A stretch of 41,683 nucleotides of DNA from CAYMKL01 sp964390805 (GTDB lineage: Bacteria; Chloroflexota; Anaerolineae; VGOG01). The stretch is from positions 1 through 41,683 of the forward strand of contig CAYMKL010000053.1 of assembly GCA_964390805.1 (NCBI GenBank), written 5' to 3'. Shown piece by piece: positions 30,303 through 39,458 of the stretch. Position 1 is the stretch's first letter. Each line of letters opens with the position of its first letter. The position numbers and the translations under genes are program-made. The notes below the pieces were generated by a model. That model had not been told where the DNA came from. It saw only the letters and a program-made list of their open reading frames with translations, and searched no databases.

Positions 30303-32192
30303 ATGTGCATGGCGTCAGAGGGCAGCCTGATGGTCGTAGGACAGCGAGGGTTTGTCGCCGGAGAGAGAGCTACGATCCACCTGGTCTACAATAATGGAAG
30401 GGCATTCCATCCGGGTGGCCACCTCTGGCTGTTGATAGATATTCGGCAGGGATGCGGCAGCTTGCAGGCCAGCGATCCGGCTTCGGCGGGCTACGTGCGA
30501 GCCACTACTTCTGATGGAGAACTCCTCTCCGTACATTGCCCAGGTGAGACTCGCCCCCCCGTCTATTGCATCCGAACGCTAGACCTCCTCCCTCAGGTTC
30601 CGGAGTTTCTCTATGCTGCAGAAATCGCCATCCAGGATCGGCTGCTGACGAGTGACAACGCGGTTGCGATCGAGATCGGCGCTGATTCGGGCTGGATGTT
30701 GCCCCGAAACACCATTGACGACTTTCGTTTCTGGATCATTCCCGATCCTGGGGGACGATGGCAGTTCGTACCATTGGATGAGAAATATCACCATTTCATC
30801 TGTGGCGATAACCCAGCTCTGCTCCGACCATCGCCCATTAGCGCATCCATTTCAGTGCAAGCTAGGCCGGTGTCTCTGTTAGACGCAATTATCCCATCTT
30901 TCCACGAGCCTGGCCAACCCATTCTGGTTCGGGGCAAAGCTTCTGACGAATTCTATAATCCCTGTAGTGTCCATGAGGAATATTTCGTTTGGGATAAGGC
31001 CGGCTCCTCCTCCGGGGACAAGAGCAGCATACGAGTTGAAGTGATGGACGAAGAGCGTGCCCTCAGTGCTGGCAGCAATCCATCGCGTGTTGTGAATAGC
31101 CCAGGAAGCGAACGGGTGTATTGGGGCATCCTTCATGGGATGTTGTTCAATCAGCGACCTTTGGATGACTACTTTGACTACGCTCGAAACGTGGCCTTCC
31201 TGGATTTCTGTGCGGGCATGCATTTCAGCTACGAAGCAGCGTTGGCTGGCGTGTGGGCGGAAACGCGGGAAGTAATAGCGCGTCACTACGATCCGGGCAC
31301 ACTGGTCACTTTTCTCGGAGTGGAATGTGATCCTGGGCCTTGCGGTCACAAGATCGTGCTCTATGGCGATGATGACGTACCGCCTTTGTTGGCCGAGCAG
31401 CGAACGGCCGTTCGCGCAAGCTCCTACTTGAGCCGAGAGCTTGATCCCGACACAATCCGCTGCGATTCCGTGGATGAGCTATGGAGTGAGCTACACCGCC
31501 TGGGCGATGGACGGGCGATGGTGACGGCTCATCACACAGCAGATTGGCGGTATCACGACCCTATCATACAACGGCTGGCCGAAATCTATTCCAAGTGGGG
31601 CACGTGCGAATATCCGGGCAACCCGCTGGACCTCCGCCCCGCTAATCCGCCCCGTGAGTACGTTCAAGAAGCGTTGGCCCGTGGCTATCGGCTGGGCATC
31701 ATCGCTGGTGGGGATACCCACGATAGTCGGCCGGCCAATCCGGCGCCAGAGCCCTTTGGCATCGAGTTCCCTGATGGGTTGACGGCGGTGTATGCCAGCG
31801 AACTGACTCGCGAAGCCATCTGGGACGCCCTATGGCACCGCCATACCTATGGGACAACAGGCGCCCGCATCCTCCTGCAGTTTGAGGTGAATGGCATACC
31901 TATGGGAGGTGAGGTCAGTCTCTATGGACCGGCGGAGATCAAGATTGAAGCAGTGGGCACCGCCCCGATTCAGTCCGTAGAGCTGATTCGGGACAATGAG
32001 GTCATTCATCATTGGCAGGAATGTGGCGAGCAAGTCCATCTCGGATACGAAGACGATACGCCATCATCTAACAGAGGCCATTACTATTATGTGCGTTTGA
32101 CCCAGGTTGATGGTCAAATGGCCTGGTCCAGTCCGGTGTGGACGGTGCCAGCCAATAATGGTGCCGATCCGTCAGGCCGACTTCGGACGTGA
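30303..32192 (+). CDS. DUF3604-like (PHP-related) protein with altered active-site motifs
   Basis: A 629-residue protein without signal peptide. The N-terminal 200 residues and the C-terminal 100 residues look beta-rich. The middle resembles DUF3604, a PHP-like metal hydrolase family: VYWGILHGMLFNQRPLDDYF corresponds to the family YWGDLHxHT block, then FLDFCAGMHF to the LDF-ALTDH block, VTAHHTADW, and GIIAGGDTHDSRP near residue 510. The expected Asp of GDLH is Ile, the second His of HxHT is Met, and the TDH is GMH, so part of the metal site appears lost or changed. It may be inactive or act differently. The ATG at 30303 has GGGGAGAGGG upstream. The stop overlaps the next gene's GTG by four bases. 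Confidence 0.65.
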   Translation: MCMASEGSLMVVGQRGFVAGERATIHLVYNNGRAFHPGGHLWLLIDIRQGCGSLQASDPASAGYVRATTSDGELLSVHCPGETRPPVYCIRTLDLLPQVPEFLYAAEIAIQDRLLTSDNAVAIEIGADSGWMLPRNTIDDFRFWIIPDPGGRWQFVPLDEKYHHFICGDNPALLRPSPISASISVQARPVSLLDAIIPSFHEPGQPILVRGKASDEFYNPCSVHEEYFVWDKAGSSSGDKSSIRVEVMDEERALSAGSNPSRVVNSPGSERVYWGILHGMLFNQRPLDDYFDYARNVAFLDFCAGMHFSYEAALAGVWAETREVIARHYDPGTLVTFLGVECDPGPCGHKIVLYGDDDVPPLLAEQRTAVRASSYLSRELDPDTIRCDSVDELWSELHRLGDGRAMVTAHHTADWRYHDPIIQRLAEIYSKWGTCEYPGNPLDLRPANPPREYVQEALARGYRLGIIAGGDTHDSRPANPAPEPFGIEFPDGLTAVYASELTREAIWDALWHRHTYGTTGARILLQFEVNGIPMGGEVSLYGPAEIKIEAVGTAPIQSVELIRDNEVIHHWQECGEQVHLGYEDDTPSSNRGHYYYVRLTQVDGQMAWSSPVWTVPANNGADPSGRLRT

Positions 32193-33373
32193 GAATGAAG
32201 AACCGTCCCATGTCATCCAGAGATAGGTTGTTGACGGCCATGAGGGGCCAAGAGCCGGATACGGTGCCCATTTCTCCTCGCATGCATCCCTTCCTTCTAA
32301 AATACTATGGCTGCGCTTGCTGGTTGCACTACCTTCGGGCAGCCGAGGAATTCGATTTCGATCCCATTATCCTGTTGCAGCCCTGGCACCACGTGAAGCC
32401 CGATCCTATACCCAACTATATCTCTTATCCCCTCGATGTGGACTACAGTCAGCTAGACGATGTATCCGTTGAGCTGAGCATTGAGAGAATTAAGGACGGC
32501 GTTTCCATCAGCCGCGCCATACGGACTCCTCGGGGTGACCTCAGCGATAGGATCGAGCAAATGGAGGGAGGAGGAACCTACGGGATTGACCCTACACCAG
32601 TGATCAGGGAACCGCTGTTGAAGGGGCCGGAGGATTTGGAGAAGCTGCCTTATCTGTTTCCTGATCCGGGCAGCCTTGACCTGGGAGACATCGGCGAGGT
32701 GATCAGGGCAGTAGGCGAGAGGGGGCTGGTAGAGGTGCAGATTGACTCCGCCATTGACCAGAGGGCAGGAGATGCCTACGGACTTGCTAACCTGATGATG
32801 GCCTGCTACGACGACCCTGATTTCGTCAGACAGCTTCTAAGAATATGCCAGGATCAAACGCTTCGCGAGACCGAGGCTGTGCTGGATGCCGGGGTACAAG
32901 TGGTCTTTGCCAGTTGGTTCTATGCCTCATTGAGCGCGGGTTGGTCGCCGAAGTTCTATCGGGAACTCTTTTTGCCTTTGGCTAAAGAGCACGTTGATCT
33001 GGTGCATAGCTACGGTGCCCTTTATCACTATTATGATGATGGCAAATGTGCGGCCATACTTGATGACGTTGTGGCCTCAGGCGCCGACGTGATTTCAACT
33101 CTGGCCCCACCTCCTTTCGGGGACGTGGACCTGGCAAAGGCAAAGGCAAGGCTGGGCGACCAGATATGTCTAATGGGCAACATTGATCTCTTATACGTGG
33201 TTAAACAGGGAACACCTGGAGAGATTGAGGGAGCAGTGCGGGAAGGCATTGAGGCGGCCGCCCCGGGGGGAGGGTACATCCTGGCCACCAGCGACGCCAT
33301 CCGTGACGGGACGCCTCCGGAGAACGTAAAAGCCTTCTGCGAGGCGGGCAGAAGATATGGCGAATACACCTAG
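32189..33373 (+). CDS. Uroporphyrinogen decarboxylase-fold protein (1)
   Basis: A 394-residue protein with the URO-D/cobalamin-independent methyltransferase-like TIM barrel. Features are the opening SSRDRLLTAMRGQEPDTVPIS, the YYDDGKCAAILDDVVASGAD helix, LGDQICLMGNIDLLYVVKQG, and the terminal GGYILATSDAIRDGTPPENV. The N-terminal Arg-rich substrate motif of haem-pathway HemE (RQAGRYLPEY type) is absent. It therefore does not make coproporphyrinogen; relatives without it include methyl-transfer (MtaA/MtbA) and O-demethylation proteins. No corrinoid protein gene is present. The GTG at 32189 overlaps the previous stop; ATGs at 32195 and 32210 are alternatives. Confidence 0.85.
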   Translation: MRMKNRPMSSRDRLLTAMRGQEPDTVPISPRMHPFLLKYYGCACWLHYLRAAEEFDFDPIILLQPWHHVKPDPIPNYISYPLDVDYSQLDDVSVELSIERIKDGVSISRAIRTPRGDLSDRIEQMEGGGTYGIDPTPVIREPLLKGPEDLEKLPYLFPDPGSLDLGDIGEVIRAVGERGLVEVQIDSAIDQRAGDAYGLANLMMACYDDPDFVRQLLRICQDQTLRETEAVLDAGVQVVFASWFYASLSAGWSPKFYRELFLPLAKEHVDLVHSYGALYHYYDDGKCAAILDDVVASGADVISTLAPPPFGDVDLAKAKARLGDQICLMGNIDLLYVVKQGTPGEIEGAVREGIEAAAPGGGYILATSDAIRDGTPPENVKAFCEAGRRYGEYT

Positions 33374-33382
33374 GAGATTCAC

Positions 33383-34408
33383 TTGAACAAGCTGAATGTC
33401 CTGATCACCTATCGTTGGTATCCGCTTGACGAGCGGCTGATCCAGCGGATACGAGATGTATCGCCGAGCTTGCAAGTCACTTACTCCCAGGACGAGGGAG
33501 AGGACGCTCGTCTGCTACCAGAGACGGATATCCTCTTTACCATCTCTATTCCGGAAGGGGCCTCGAAGTCCCCCCGACTGAAGTGGATCCAGTCGCTTAG
33601 CGCCGGCGTTGACCGCTTGAGGGATAGCGATGTCTGGGATAGCGACATCGTCGTCACCACTTCCACCGGCATTCATGCCACTCCCATCGCCGAATACGTC
33701 CTGGGCTCGATGCTCATGTTCACCCGCAGGCTCCATCAGGTGATACGCACCCAGGATAAGGACGAGATGTGGAACTTCTTTCGCTTCGTCGGCGGCGAGC
33801 TGCGGGGCCAGACTTTGGGCATCATCGGCTATGGCAGTATCGGGCGCGAGGTGGGGCGTCTGGCCCGTTGCTTTGGCATGGAGGTCTTGGCTCTACGGCG
33901 CTCACCAGGGAAAGAGCCTCCTCCACAGTACATCCCACCCGAACTCGAAGAGGCCAGAAGCGCGAGCGCAGCCACGACGGGGATTCAGGTCTGGCCTCCT
34001 GAGCGCCTGCCAGAGCTTCTGCACACGAGCGATTTCGTCCTGCTCTCCCTCCCCCTCACGGAGGAGACAAAACATCTGATTGGGGAAGAAAAGCTGCGGA
34101 TGATGAAACCCAACGCATACCTGATCAACATCGCTCGCGGCGCTCTGATCAATGAGAATGCCTTGATCAGAGCGCTGAAGGAGGGCTGGATAGCCGGAGC
34201 AGGCTTAGATGTCTTCGAAACTGAGCCTCTACCTGAGGATAGTGAGCTACATGAGCTGTCCAACGTCATTCTGACTCCTCACATGGCGGCTCATACTACA
34301 GCCCTATTCGAGCGCTGTGTGGACGTGTTCTGCGAGAATCTGCGCCGCTATACAACTGGTCAGCCGCTTTTGAATGTGGTGAACAGAGGACAAAGAGCCA
34401 AAGCATGA
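33383..34408 (+). CDS. D-2-hydroxyacid dehydrogenase (NAD-dependent)
   Basis: A 341-residue dehydrogenase of the D-isomer-specific 2-hydroxyacid family, which interconverts 2-keto and D-2-hydroxy acids with NAD(P)H. The Rossmann motif GIIGYGSIGREVG lies near residues 147-159. The catalytic Arg is in NIARGAL (about 251), the Glu in DVFETEPLP (about 280) and the His in TPHMAAHT (about 299). An insertion of about 25 residues (SPGKEPPPQYIPPELEEARS) between beta-strands of the cofactor domain is longer than in many relatives. The start is a TTG at 33383 with AGGAG 7 bases ahead. Its stereospecificity fits with the LarA-family epimerase upstream. Confidence 0.93.
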   Translation: MNKLNVLITYRWYPLDERLIQRIRDVSPSLQVTYSQDEGEDARLLPETDILFTISIPEGASKSPRLKWIQSLSAGVDRLRDSDVWDSDIVVTTSTGIHATPIAEYVLGSMLMFTRRLHQVIRTQDKDEMWNFFRFVGGELRGQTLGIIGYGSIGREVGRLARCFGMEVLALRRSPGKEPPPQYIPPELEEARSASAATTGIQVWPPERLPELLHTSDFVLLSLPLTEETKHLIGEEKLRMMKPNAYLINIARGALINENALIRALKEGWIAGAGLDVFETEPLPEDSELHELSNVILTPHMAAHTTALFERCVDVFCENLRRYTTGQPLLNVVNRGQRAKA

Positions 34409-34476
34409 CATCTGGCTGTGTTGGAAGCCAGTTGGTCAGCATACAAAAACATAACTAACATAAGGAGGCACCACCA

Positions 34477-35358
34477 ATGAAAATCGCGTGCGGCTATACT
34501 ATTCCCATTACTCTGTTCGGCATACCCCCCTCACGTGAAGACCACCTCAAGGGTATGGAGATCGTCGGTCAGGCTGGGTTTGAGGCCATCGAGTTGGAGC
34601 TCTACGACGAGCTACTGTCGGAGCATCAACGCGACATAGGGGCGATGAAAGAGATACTGGACAAGTACAGCATGGCTTGTCCCTCGGTCATGGCTGTTGA
34701 GGAGAAGATGTTCAGCCTCGACCCAGCCACAAAGAAGCGAGCCATTGCCGACTTCGATGGCCTCACGGACCTCATCGCGGAACTCGGCAGCCCGATGGTT
34801 TCCGTCTGTGGCTACATGCCACCGGAGATTCGTCCACACGGCACGGAGTTGTACGTGGGAGGTCCGCCTACAGCCGTCACGGTGAGCGACGATTTCTCGT
34901 GGGCCGAGTTCTGGGCCAATGCGGTGGACGTGGTGAGACAATGTGCCGCTATCGCCAAGCCAAAGGGCCTGACCCTGACGGTGGAGACCAGGGCCAATGA
35001 CGTTTTCTCTTCCACCGATGCAGTGATGAATCTGCTGAGGGAGAGTGGGGCAGACAACGTTGGGGTGATCTTGGACGTAGCCCACGTTCACGCTGGCAAG
35101 GAGTATCTGGCCCTGGTGATACCCAAACTGGGTAGCCTGATCAACCTGGTTCATCTATCGGATAACGATGGCACAAACGCGTACCATCATTCTCCTGGCA
35201 GCGGCAACATAGATTTTTCGGCGGTCATACGTAGTCTAGGGCGAGTAGGCTTCGACGGCTACCTCATTGTTGACACCTCGGGCGTGGACGACATTGTTAA
35301 GGAAGCCGTCAAAGCTCGCGACTACTATCAGACACTCATTGACGAGGTCACACAGTGA
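34477..35358 (+). CDS. TIM-barrel sugar-phosphate isomerase/epimerase (1)
   Basis: A 293-residue xylose-isomerase-like TIM-barrel protein (AP-endonuclease-2 family). Metal-site blocks are LTVETRANDVFSS (Glu), GVILDVAHVHAGKEYLA (Asp and His) and NLVHLSDNDGTNAYHHSPGS (His, Asp). Members interconvert keto and aldose sugars, epimerise, or dehydrate inosose; some act with Gfo/Idh oxidoreductases to cleave 3-keto-glycosides. AAGGAGG lies 8 bases before the ATG. Its stop overlaps the GTG of the next, related gene by four bases. Confidence 0.9.
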   Translation: MKIACGYTIPITLFGIPPSREDHLKGMEIVGQAGFEAIELELYDELLSEHQRDIGAMKEILDKYSMACPSVMAVEEKMFSLDPATKKRAIADFDGLTDLIAELGSPMVSVCGYMPPEIRPHGTELYVGGPPTAVTVSDDFSWAEFWANAVDVVRQCAAIAKPKGLTLTVETRANDVFSSTDAVMNLLRESGADNVGVILDVAHVHAGKEYLALVIPKLGSLINLVHLSDNDGTNAYHHSPGSGNIDFSAVIRSLGRVGFDGYLIVDTSGVDDIVKEAVKARDYYQTLIDEVTQ

Positions 35359-36179
35359 AGCTAAGTATAAGTTCTTTCATCTATTTCAATTACCCTCTGG
35401 ATGAAACCATACGGCGCGTTGCTGCCATCGGCTTCGACGGTATTGACATCTGGGGCGGTCGCCCCCATGCCTACCGCCGCGATCTGAGCGAGAAGGAGAT
35501 AGGGGTTCTGCGTAGGCTGCTATCCGACACAGACCTGGCGGTGGCTTCTTTCATACCAGCTCAGTTTCGCTATCCTACCTGCCTCTGCAGCCCCAACGAG
35601 ACCATTCGCCGTGACAGTGTAGCTTACATCTGTGATAGTATCGAGACGGCGGCTGCACTGGGAGCGCCCATCGCCAGCGTTTGCCCTGGGCATAGTCTCT
35701 TTGGACAGAGCCGAGAAGATGCGTGGGGACGGCTGTGCGAGAGCCTTGATGCCATCTGCGAATATGCTGCCAAGTGGGGCTTGCGAATCGCCATCGAACC
35801 GGCTGACAAATATGAGACCGACTTGATAGCCACCACTGCCGAAGCCATGAAACTCGTTGAGGAGCTCGGACACGAGAACCTGGGCGTGCTTCTTGACAAT
35901 GGCCACGCCCACGTGGTTGGTGAGCTTGCAGATCAGGCTGTGCGGAGTTTAGGCGACCGACTGTTCCACGTGCACATTGATGATAACAAGGGGTTGCGCG
36001 ACCAGCATCTGGTGCCCGGAGATGGCGACTTTGACTTTGCCTCGTTCATTACAGCTCTGCGCGAGGTCGGCTACAATGGCTATCTGGCAGCCGAGCTCGG
36101 TTGGGACTACACCCTTGATCCCGACTCAGCAGCGCGCCTCACCCTCCAAAGGCTGCGCCACTTCCTTCAGATAGATTGA
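35355..36179 (+). CDS. TIM-barrel sugar-phosphate isomerase/epimerase (2)
   Basis: A 274-residue relative of the previous protein with the same fold. It shows FDGIDIWGGRPHAYRRDLSE at the start, RIAIEPADKYETDLI (Glu ligand), LGVLLDNGHAHVVGE (Asp, His) and FHVHIDDNKGLRDQHLVPGD (His, Asp), ending GYLAAELGWDYTL. The GTG start at 35355 is embedded in the previous stop codon (GTGA), implying translational coupling and possibly a two-subunit or two-step arrangement. The two proteins are similar in design but distant in sequence. Confidence 0.9.
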   Translation: MKLSISSFIYFNYPLDETIRRVAAIGFDGIDIWGGRPHAYRRDLSEKEIGVLRRLLSDTDLAVASFIPAQFRYPTCLCSPNETIRRDSVAYICDSIETAAALGAPIASVCPGHSLFGQSREDAWGRLCESLDAICEYAAKWGLRIAIEPADKYETDLIATTAEAMKLVEELGHENLGVLLDNGHAHVVGELADQAVRSLGDRLFHVHIDDNKGLRDQHLVPGDGDFDFASFITALREVGYNGYLAAELGWDYTLDPDSAARLTLQRLRHFLQID

Positions 36180-36251
36180 GTAGAGGACCCGCCAAGTACG
36201 AAGTCTGTCTAGTGGAAGTCAGTTTAATGAAGGCCAAGGAGACGCTCTTTG

Positions 36252-38246
36252 ATGGTCAAGTCAGCGAAAAAGGTCATTCTGATTGGATTAGATGCGCCCA
36301 TTGCGCATAGGCTCTGCGAGTACGCCAGAGCAGGCAAACTGCCGGCTATAGCCCGGCTGATTGACAATGGCGTCTATGCTGAGAACTGTTTGGTTCCTTT
36401 CCCCACAGTGACCCCGCCCAACTGGACCACGATTGCCACCGGAGCTTGGCCGGGAACTCACGGTATCACTAGCATGCATACCCACATGCCCGGTGAAGCG
36501 TACTGCCGTGAGGTGAAATCGTTTGACAGCAGCCAGTGTCAGGCGGAGTACATCTGGGATGCGGCAGCCCGGCTCGGGAAAAAGAGCGTCATCATCAACT
36601 ATCCAGTGACCTACGGCTACGAGCCAAAAGGGGGCATCCGGTTGGGCGGGGCCGCTGTTTGGATCAATAGCTCAGTGATCGGTCGCCCAGGCTGGAGTAC
36701 TGGGGTGACGCTGGCTGCGGACCAGGTCTTCTCCACGGACGAATACCTGGAGGGAACAATCGTCAGTTTACGCGAGGCTTCTGGCTGGCAGAATGTACCA
36801 CCACGGGAGGAGGCTTTGGAAGCCGATCTCCAGTTGATGTATCGTGACCCGGAGTTTCCCGTAGGCAGAAAGCGCTGGCATTTGCTGGTCCTGGACACGG
36901 AGGGCAAAGGGTACGATAGGGCTATCGTCTCCGAGGCAAAGGATGCCGCTGAAGCCTTTGCCACCCTATCGGTGGGAGAGTGGAGTGAGAACGTCATCCA
37001 GGAGTTCGAGACGGCCCGTGGTGTGAAGCGGGCGGCGTTTCGCTGCAAGTTGATGGAGTTGTCGCCGGATGCTCGTCACCTGCGGCTCTACGTCACGCCC
37101 CTGTGCGCCCTGGACGGATGGTCCTATCCGGAGTCAGTGGCCAGCGAGATCCCCTGTCGCGAAGGGTTGCCACTGGGGGTGGGAGCGCACTTCGGCTGGG
37201 GTGCAGGATGGATTGACACAGAGACCCTCGTCGAGGTATATGATTGGGAGCACCGATGGATGGCGGAGACCACGACCTACCTGTTGACTCACAAGGAGTG
37301 GGATCTGTTCTTTGTGGTGGTACACAATCCGGACACCTTCCATCATTTGTTGTGCAACAAAATTGACCCCATGATGACCTCGGATCCGAATGAGGTAGCC
37401 TACTATCAGGGGATTGAACTGTTATTCTATCAGAGCCTGGATAGGATGATCGAGAGTATTACCGCTTTTGCTGACGAAGAGACGTTGGTGGTGATCGTGT
37501 CGGACCACGGTACCAAGGCGACCATGCGCCGGTTCTTGCCGGCCAAGGTGCTGGCTGACGCCGGGTTGACCGTTTTCAAGGAAGCGCTACCTGGTGGGCC
37601 CGACGAGGTATCATCTCGCGAAGACGTCATGGACCGGCTCTGGCCCTTCCGGTCGCCAGAGCCGGATTGGTTGCGGACCAAGGCCATCGCCATAGGCGAG
37701 TGTTATATCTACGTCAATTTGAAAGGGCGCGATCCCCAAGGGATCGTCCAGTCAGGGGAGGAGTACGAACGGGTCCGGGATGAGATCATCCGGGCGTTGT
37801 ATGACTACACGGACTCCCGGACGGGGACGAAGCCGATCAGCCTGGCTGTTAGGCGGGAGGATGCACGGGTGTTTGGACTGCACGGGGATCGGGTTGGCGA
37901 CGTGGTCTACGCCATCAACCCGGAGTTCGGCAGGCAGCACGGCCCGCATTGGCCGACCCAGGAGATCGGAATCGGCTCGCTGAAAGGGCTATTCATCATG
38001 GCCGGGCCTGGGGTGAAGAAAGACTGCCTGTTAAAGCGGACGGTGAACCTGGTGGATGTGGTCCCTACCGTCTGCTACCTGGCCGACCTGCCGATACCCC
38101 GTGATGCGGAAGGAGCGGTTATCTATCAGGCGCTGGAAGACCCGGATGCCAAACGCGATGAATTCGCTCGCCTGAAGGACAACTACACCCGGCTAAAGGC
38201 CATCTACGAGAGACAGCGAGCCGAGACCCACAGCTACAACCTATAA
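36252..38246 (+). CDS. Alkaline-phosphatase-superfamily protein, type I phosphodiesterase/pyrophosphatase-like
   Basis: A 664-residue cytoplasmic metal hydrolase. The first metal Asp14 is in ILIGLDAP. The nucleophile region is FPTVTPPNWTTIATGAWPGT, with Thr54 in the position of the nucleophilic Thr of nucleotide pyrophosphatase/phosphodiesterases. VVVHNPDTFHHLLCN and VVIVSDHGTKATM supply the second metal Asp/His sets, and a last His is in FGRQHGPHWP. Members cleave phosphodiesters, phosphonates or sulfates. The product is much longer than minimal family members, with a beta-rich insertion between residues 180 and 330. The ATG at 36252 has AAGGAGA about 10 bases upstream; a TTG one codon earlier is possible. 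No signal peptide is seen. Confidence 0.88.
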   Translation: MVKSAKKVILIGLDAPIAHRLCEYARAGKLPAIARLIDNGVYAENCLVPFPTVTPPNWTTIATGAWPGTHGITSMHTHMPGEAYCREVKSFDSSQCQAEYIWDAAARLGKKSVIINYPVTYGYEPKGGIRLGGAAVWINSSVIGRPGWSTGVTLAADQVFSTDEYLEGTIVSLREASGWQNVPPREEALEADLQLMYRDPEFPVGRKRWHLLVLDTEGKGYDRAIVSEAKDAAEAFATLSVGEWSENVIQEFETARGVKRAAFRCKLMELSPDARHLRLYVTPLCALDGWSYPESVASEIPCREGLPLGVGAHFGWGAGWIDTETLVEVYDWEHRWMAETTTYLLTHKEWDLFFVVVHNPDTFHHLLCNKIDPMMTSDPNEVAYYQGIELLFYQSLDRMIESITAFADEETLVVIVSDHGTKATMRRFLPAKVLADAGLTVFKEALPGGPDEVSSREDVMDRLWPFRSPEPDWLRTKAIAIGECYIYVNLKGRDPQGIVQSGEEYERVRDEIIRALYDYTDSRTGTKPISLAVRREDARVFGLHGDRVGDVVYAINPEFGRQHGPHWPTQEIGIGSLKGLFIMAGPGVKKDCLLKRTVNLVDVVPTVCYLADLPIPRDAEGAVIYQALEDPDAKRDEFARLKDNYTRLKAIYERQRAETHSYNL

Positions 38247-38273
38247 GCTCACTTGGGGGATTAGCCAACGACA

Positions 38274-39410
38274 ATGGCCGTGCTTGGATCCATGACATGC
38301 ACTCAGCGCGTGAAGGCAGCTTTCGATTTCGAGCCCCCGGATCACGTTCCTCTTTTTGATCTGTATTGGGGGGGCTTTGTGACCGTCTGGCGTGAGCGTC
38401 ACGGACTGCCAGCTAGGCCAGACATTCCACTGGACGATGTTGTTTACGACGACGAAGACATCCTGTCTTACTTTCACGTTGACATGTATCAAGTCATCCC
38501 CACTGAAGAACCCTGGCCCAGCTTGAAGGAGGAAATGGGGCGCGACGGTGAGTACATCATTGAACGAGATGGCTGGGGGCGCATAATCCAAAGGAAAGCC
38601 ACATCCCCCTACGGGGCGCCGCTTGAAGTCAGACTAGTTGAGAAGAGTGACCTGGATGAGTTGGAGTTCGAGCCTCCCGAATTGGAGCAGCGGTATGCCC
38701 CGATGCTAGAGGGTATGGGTCGGGCTCAACGGATGAAGCACCGCCCTTACATTTTCCTCAAGACAGGTGGCCCATTTCTGCGTTCAAGCTTCTTGCGAGG
38801 CGAATACCAGTGGTACGTTGACATTGCCAAAGATCCGCAATTCGTGGAGGCAGTCGCGGCACGGGTGACTGACCACTTGATCGCCGTTGGGATAGAGGCA
38901 TGGCATCGCAGCAATCTTCCAGATGCAAGTATTTGGATCTACGATGATATCGCATCGAACAATGGTCTTCTGATCTCGCCTAAGTCGTACGAGCGCCTGT
39001 TCTTGCCCCAGGTGCGGCGCATGGTAGAAGCGTTCGATAAAGCCGGCGTGCCCCACGTCGGGTACCATTCCGACGGCGACATTCGGTCTGTGGTGGATGG
39101 TTTGGTGGATGCCGGAATTAGCATCCTAAACCCCGTCGAGCCGCGCGCCAACATGGATGTCGTTGAGCTACGTTGTCGTTATGGAAAGCAACTGGCCTTT
39201 GTGGGTGGGTTATGCAACTCACGCATCCTGCCCGCCGGGAGTGACGAAGAAGTGCGCCAACACGTGGAGCACGTTCTTTCTATCGCCGATGAAGGAGGTC
39301 TGGTCATTGGCTCTCATTCCATCGGCAATGACGTGACCCGAGAGCGCTACGATTTGTTGATGGAAATCTTGTATCAGCACGGCAGGCCACGGCCTGGTTG
39401 GTACACATAG
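38274..39410 (+). CDS. Uroporphyrinogen decarboxylase-fold protein (2)
   Basis: A 378-residue URO-D-fold protein. It has the family start TCTQRVKAAFDFEPPDHVPLF and FLKTGGPFLRSSFLRGEYQW. The central VGYHSDGDIRSVVDGLVDAG is followed by ISILNPVEPRANMDVVEL, then LAFVGGLCNSRILPAGSDEE and GGLVIGSHSIGND. As in the copy at 32189, the Arg motif of true HemE is missing. The HSDG segment is where methyltransferase relatives place their His-x-Cys zinc ligands; here it is His-Ser-Asp. Two starts are possible, ATG 38274 and ATG 38292. It shows little direct identity to the first or third URO-D-like protein, so these are not recent tandem copies. Confidence 0.87.
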   Translation: MAVLGSMTCTQRVKAAFDFEPPDHVPLFDLYWGGFVTVWRERHGLPARPDIPLDDVVYDDEDILSYFHVDMYQVIPTEEPWPSLKEEMGRDGEYIIERDGWGRIIQRKATSPYGAPLEVRLVEKSDLDELEFEPPELEQRYAPMLEGMGRAQRMKHRPYIFLKTGGPFLRSSFLRGEYQWYVDIAKDPQFVEAVAARVTDHLIAVGIEAWHRSNLPDASIWIYDDIASNNGLLISPKSYERLFLPQVRRMVEAFDKAGVPHVGYHSDGDIRSVVDGLVDAGISILNPVEPRANMDVVELRCRYGKQLAFVGGLCNSRILPAGSDEEVRQHVEHVLSIADEGGLVIGSHSIGNDVTRERYDLLMEILYQHGRPRPGWYT

Positions 39411-39458
39411 AGACCTGGCTGTGGCAGTCCAGACAAAATCATAAATGGAGGATCAGTC

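Noticed and set aside
32189..33373. The first URO-D-fold protein as HemE of haem synthesis
   Set aside because: The N-terminal Arg-containing substrate motif is missing and no other haem genes are near.
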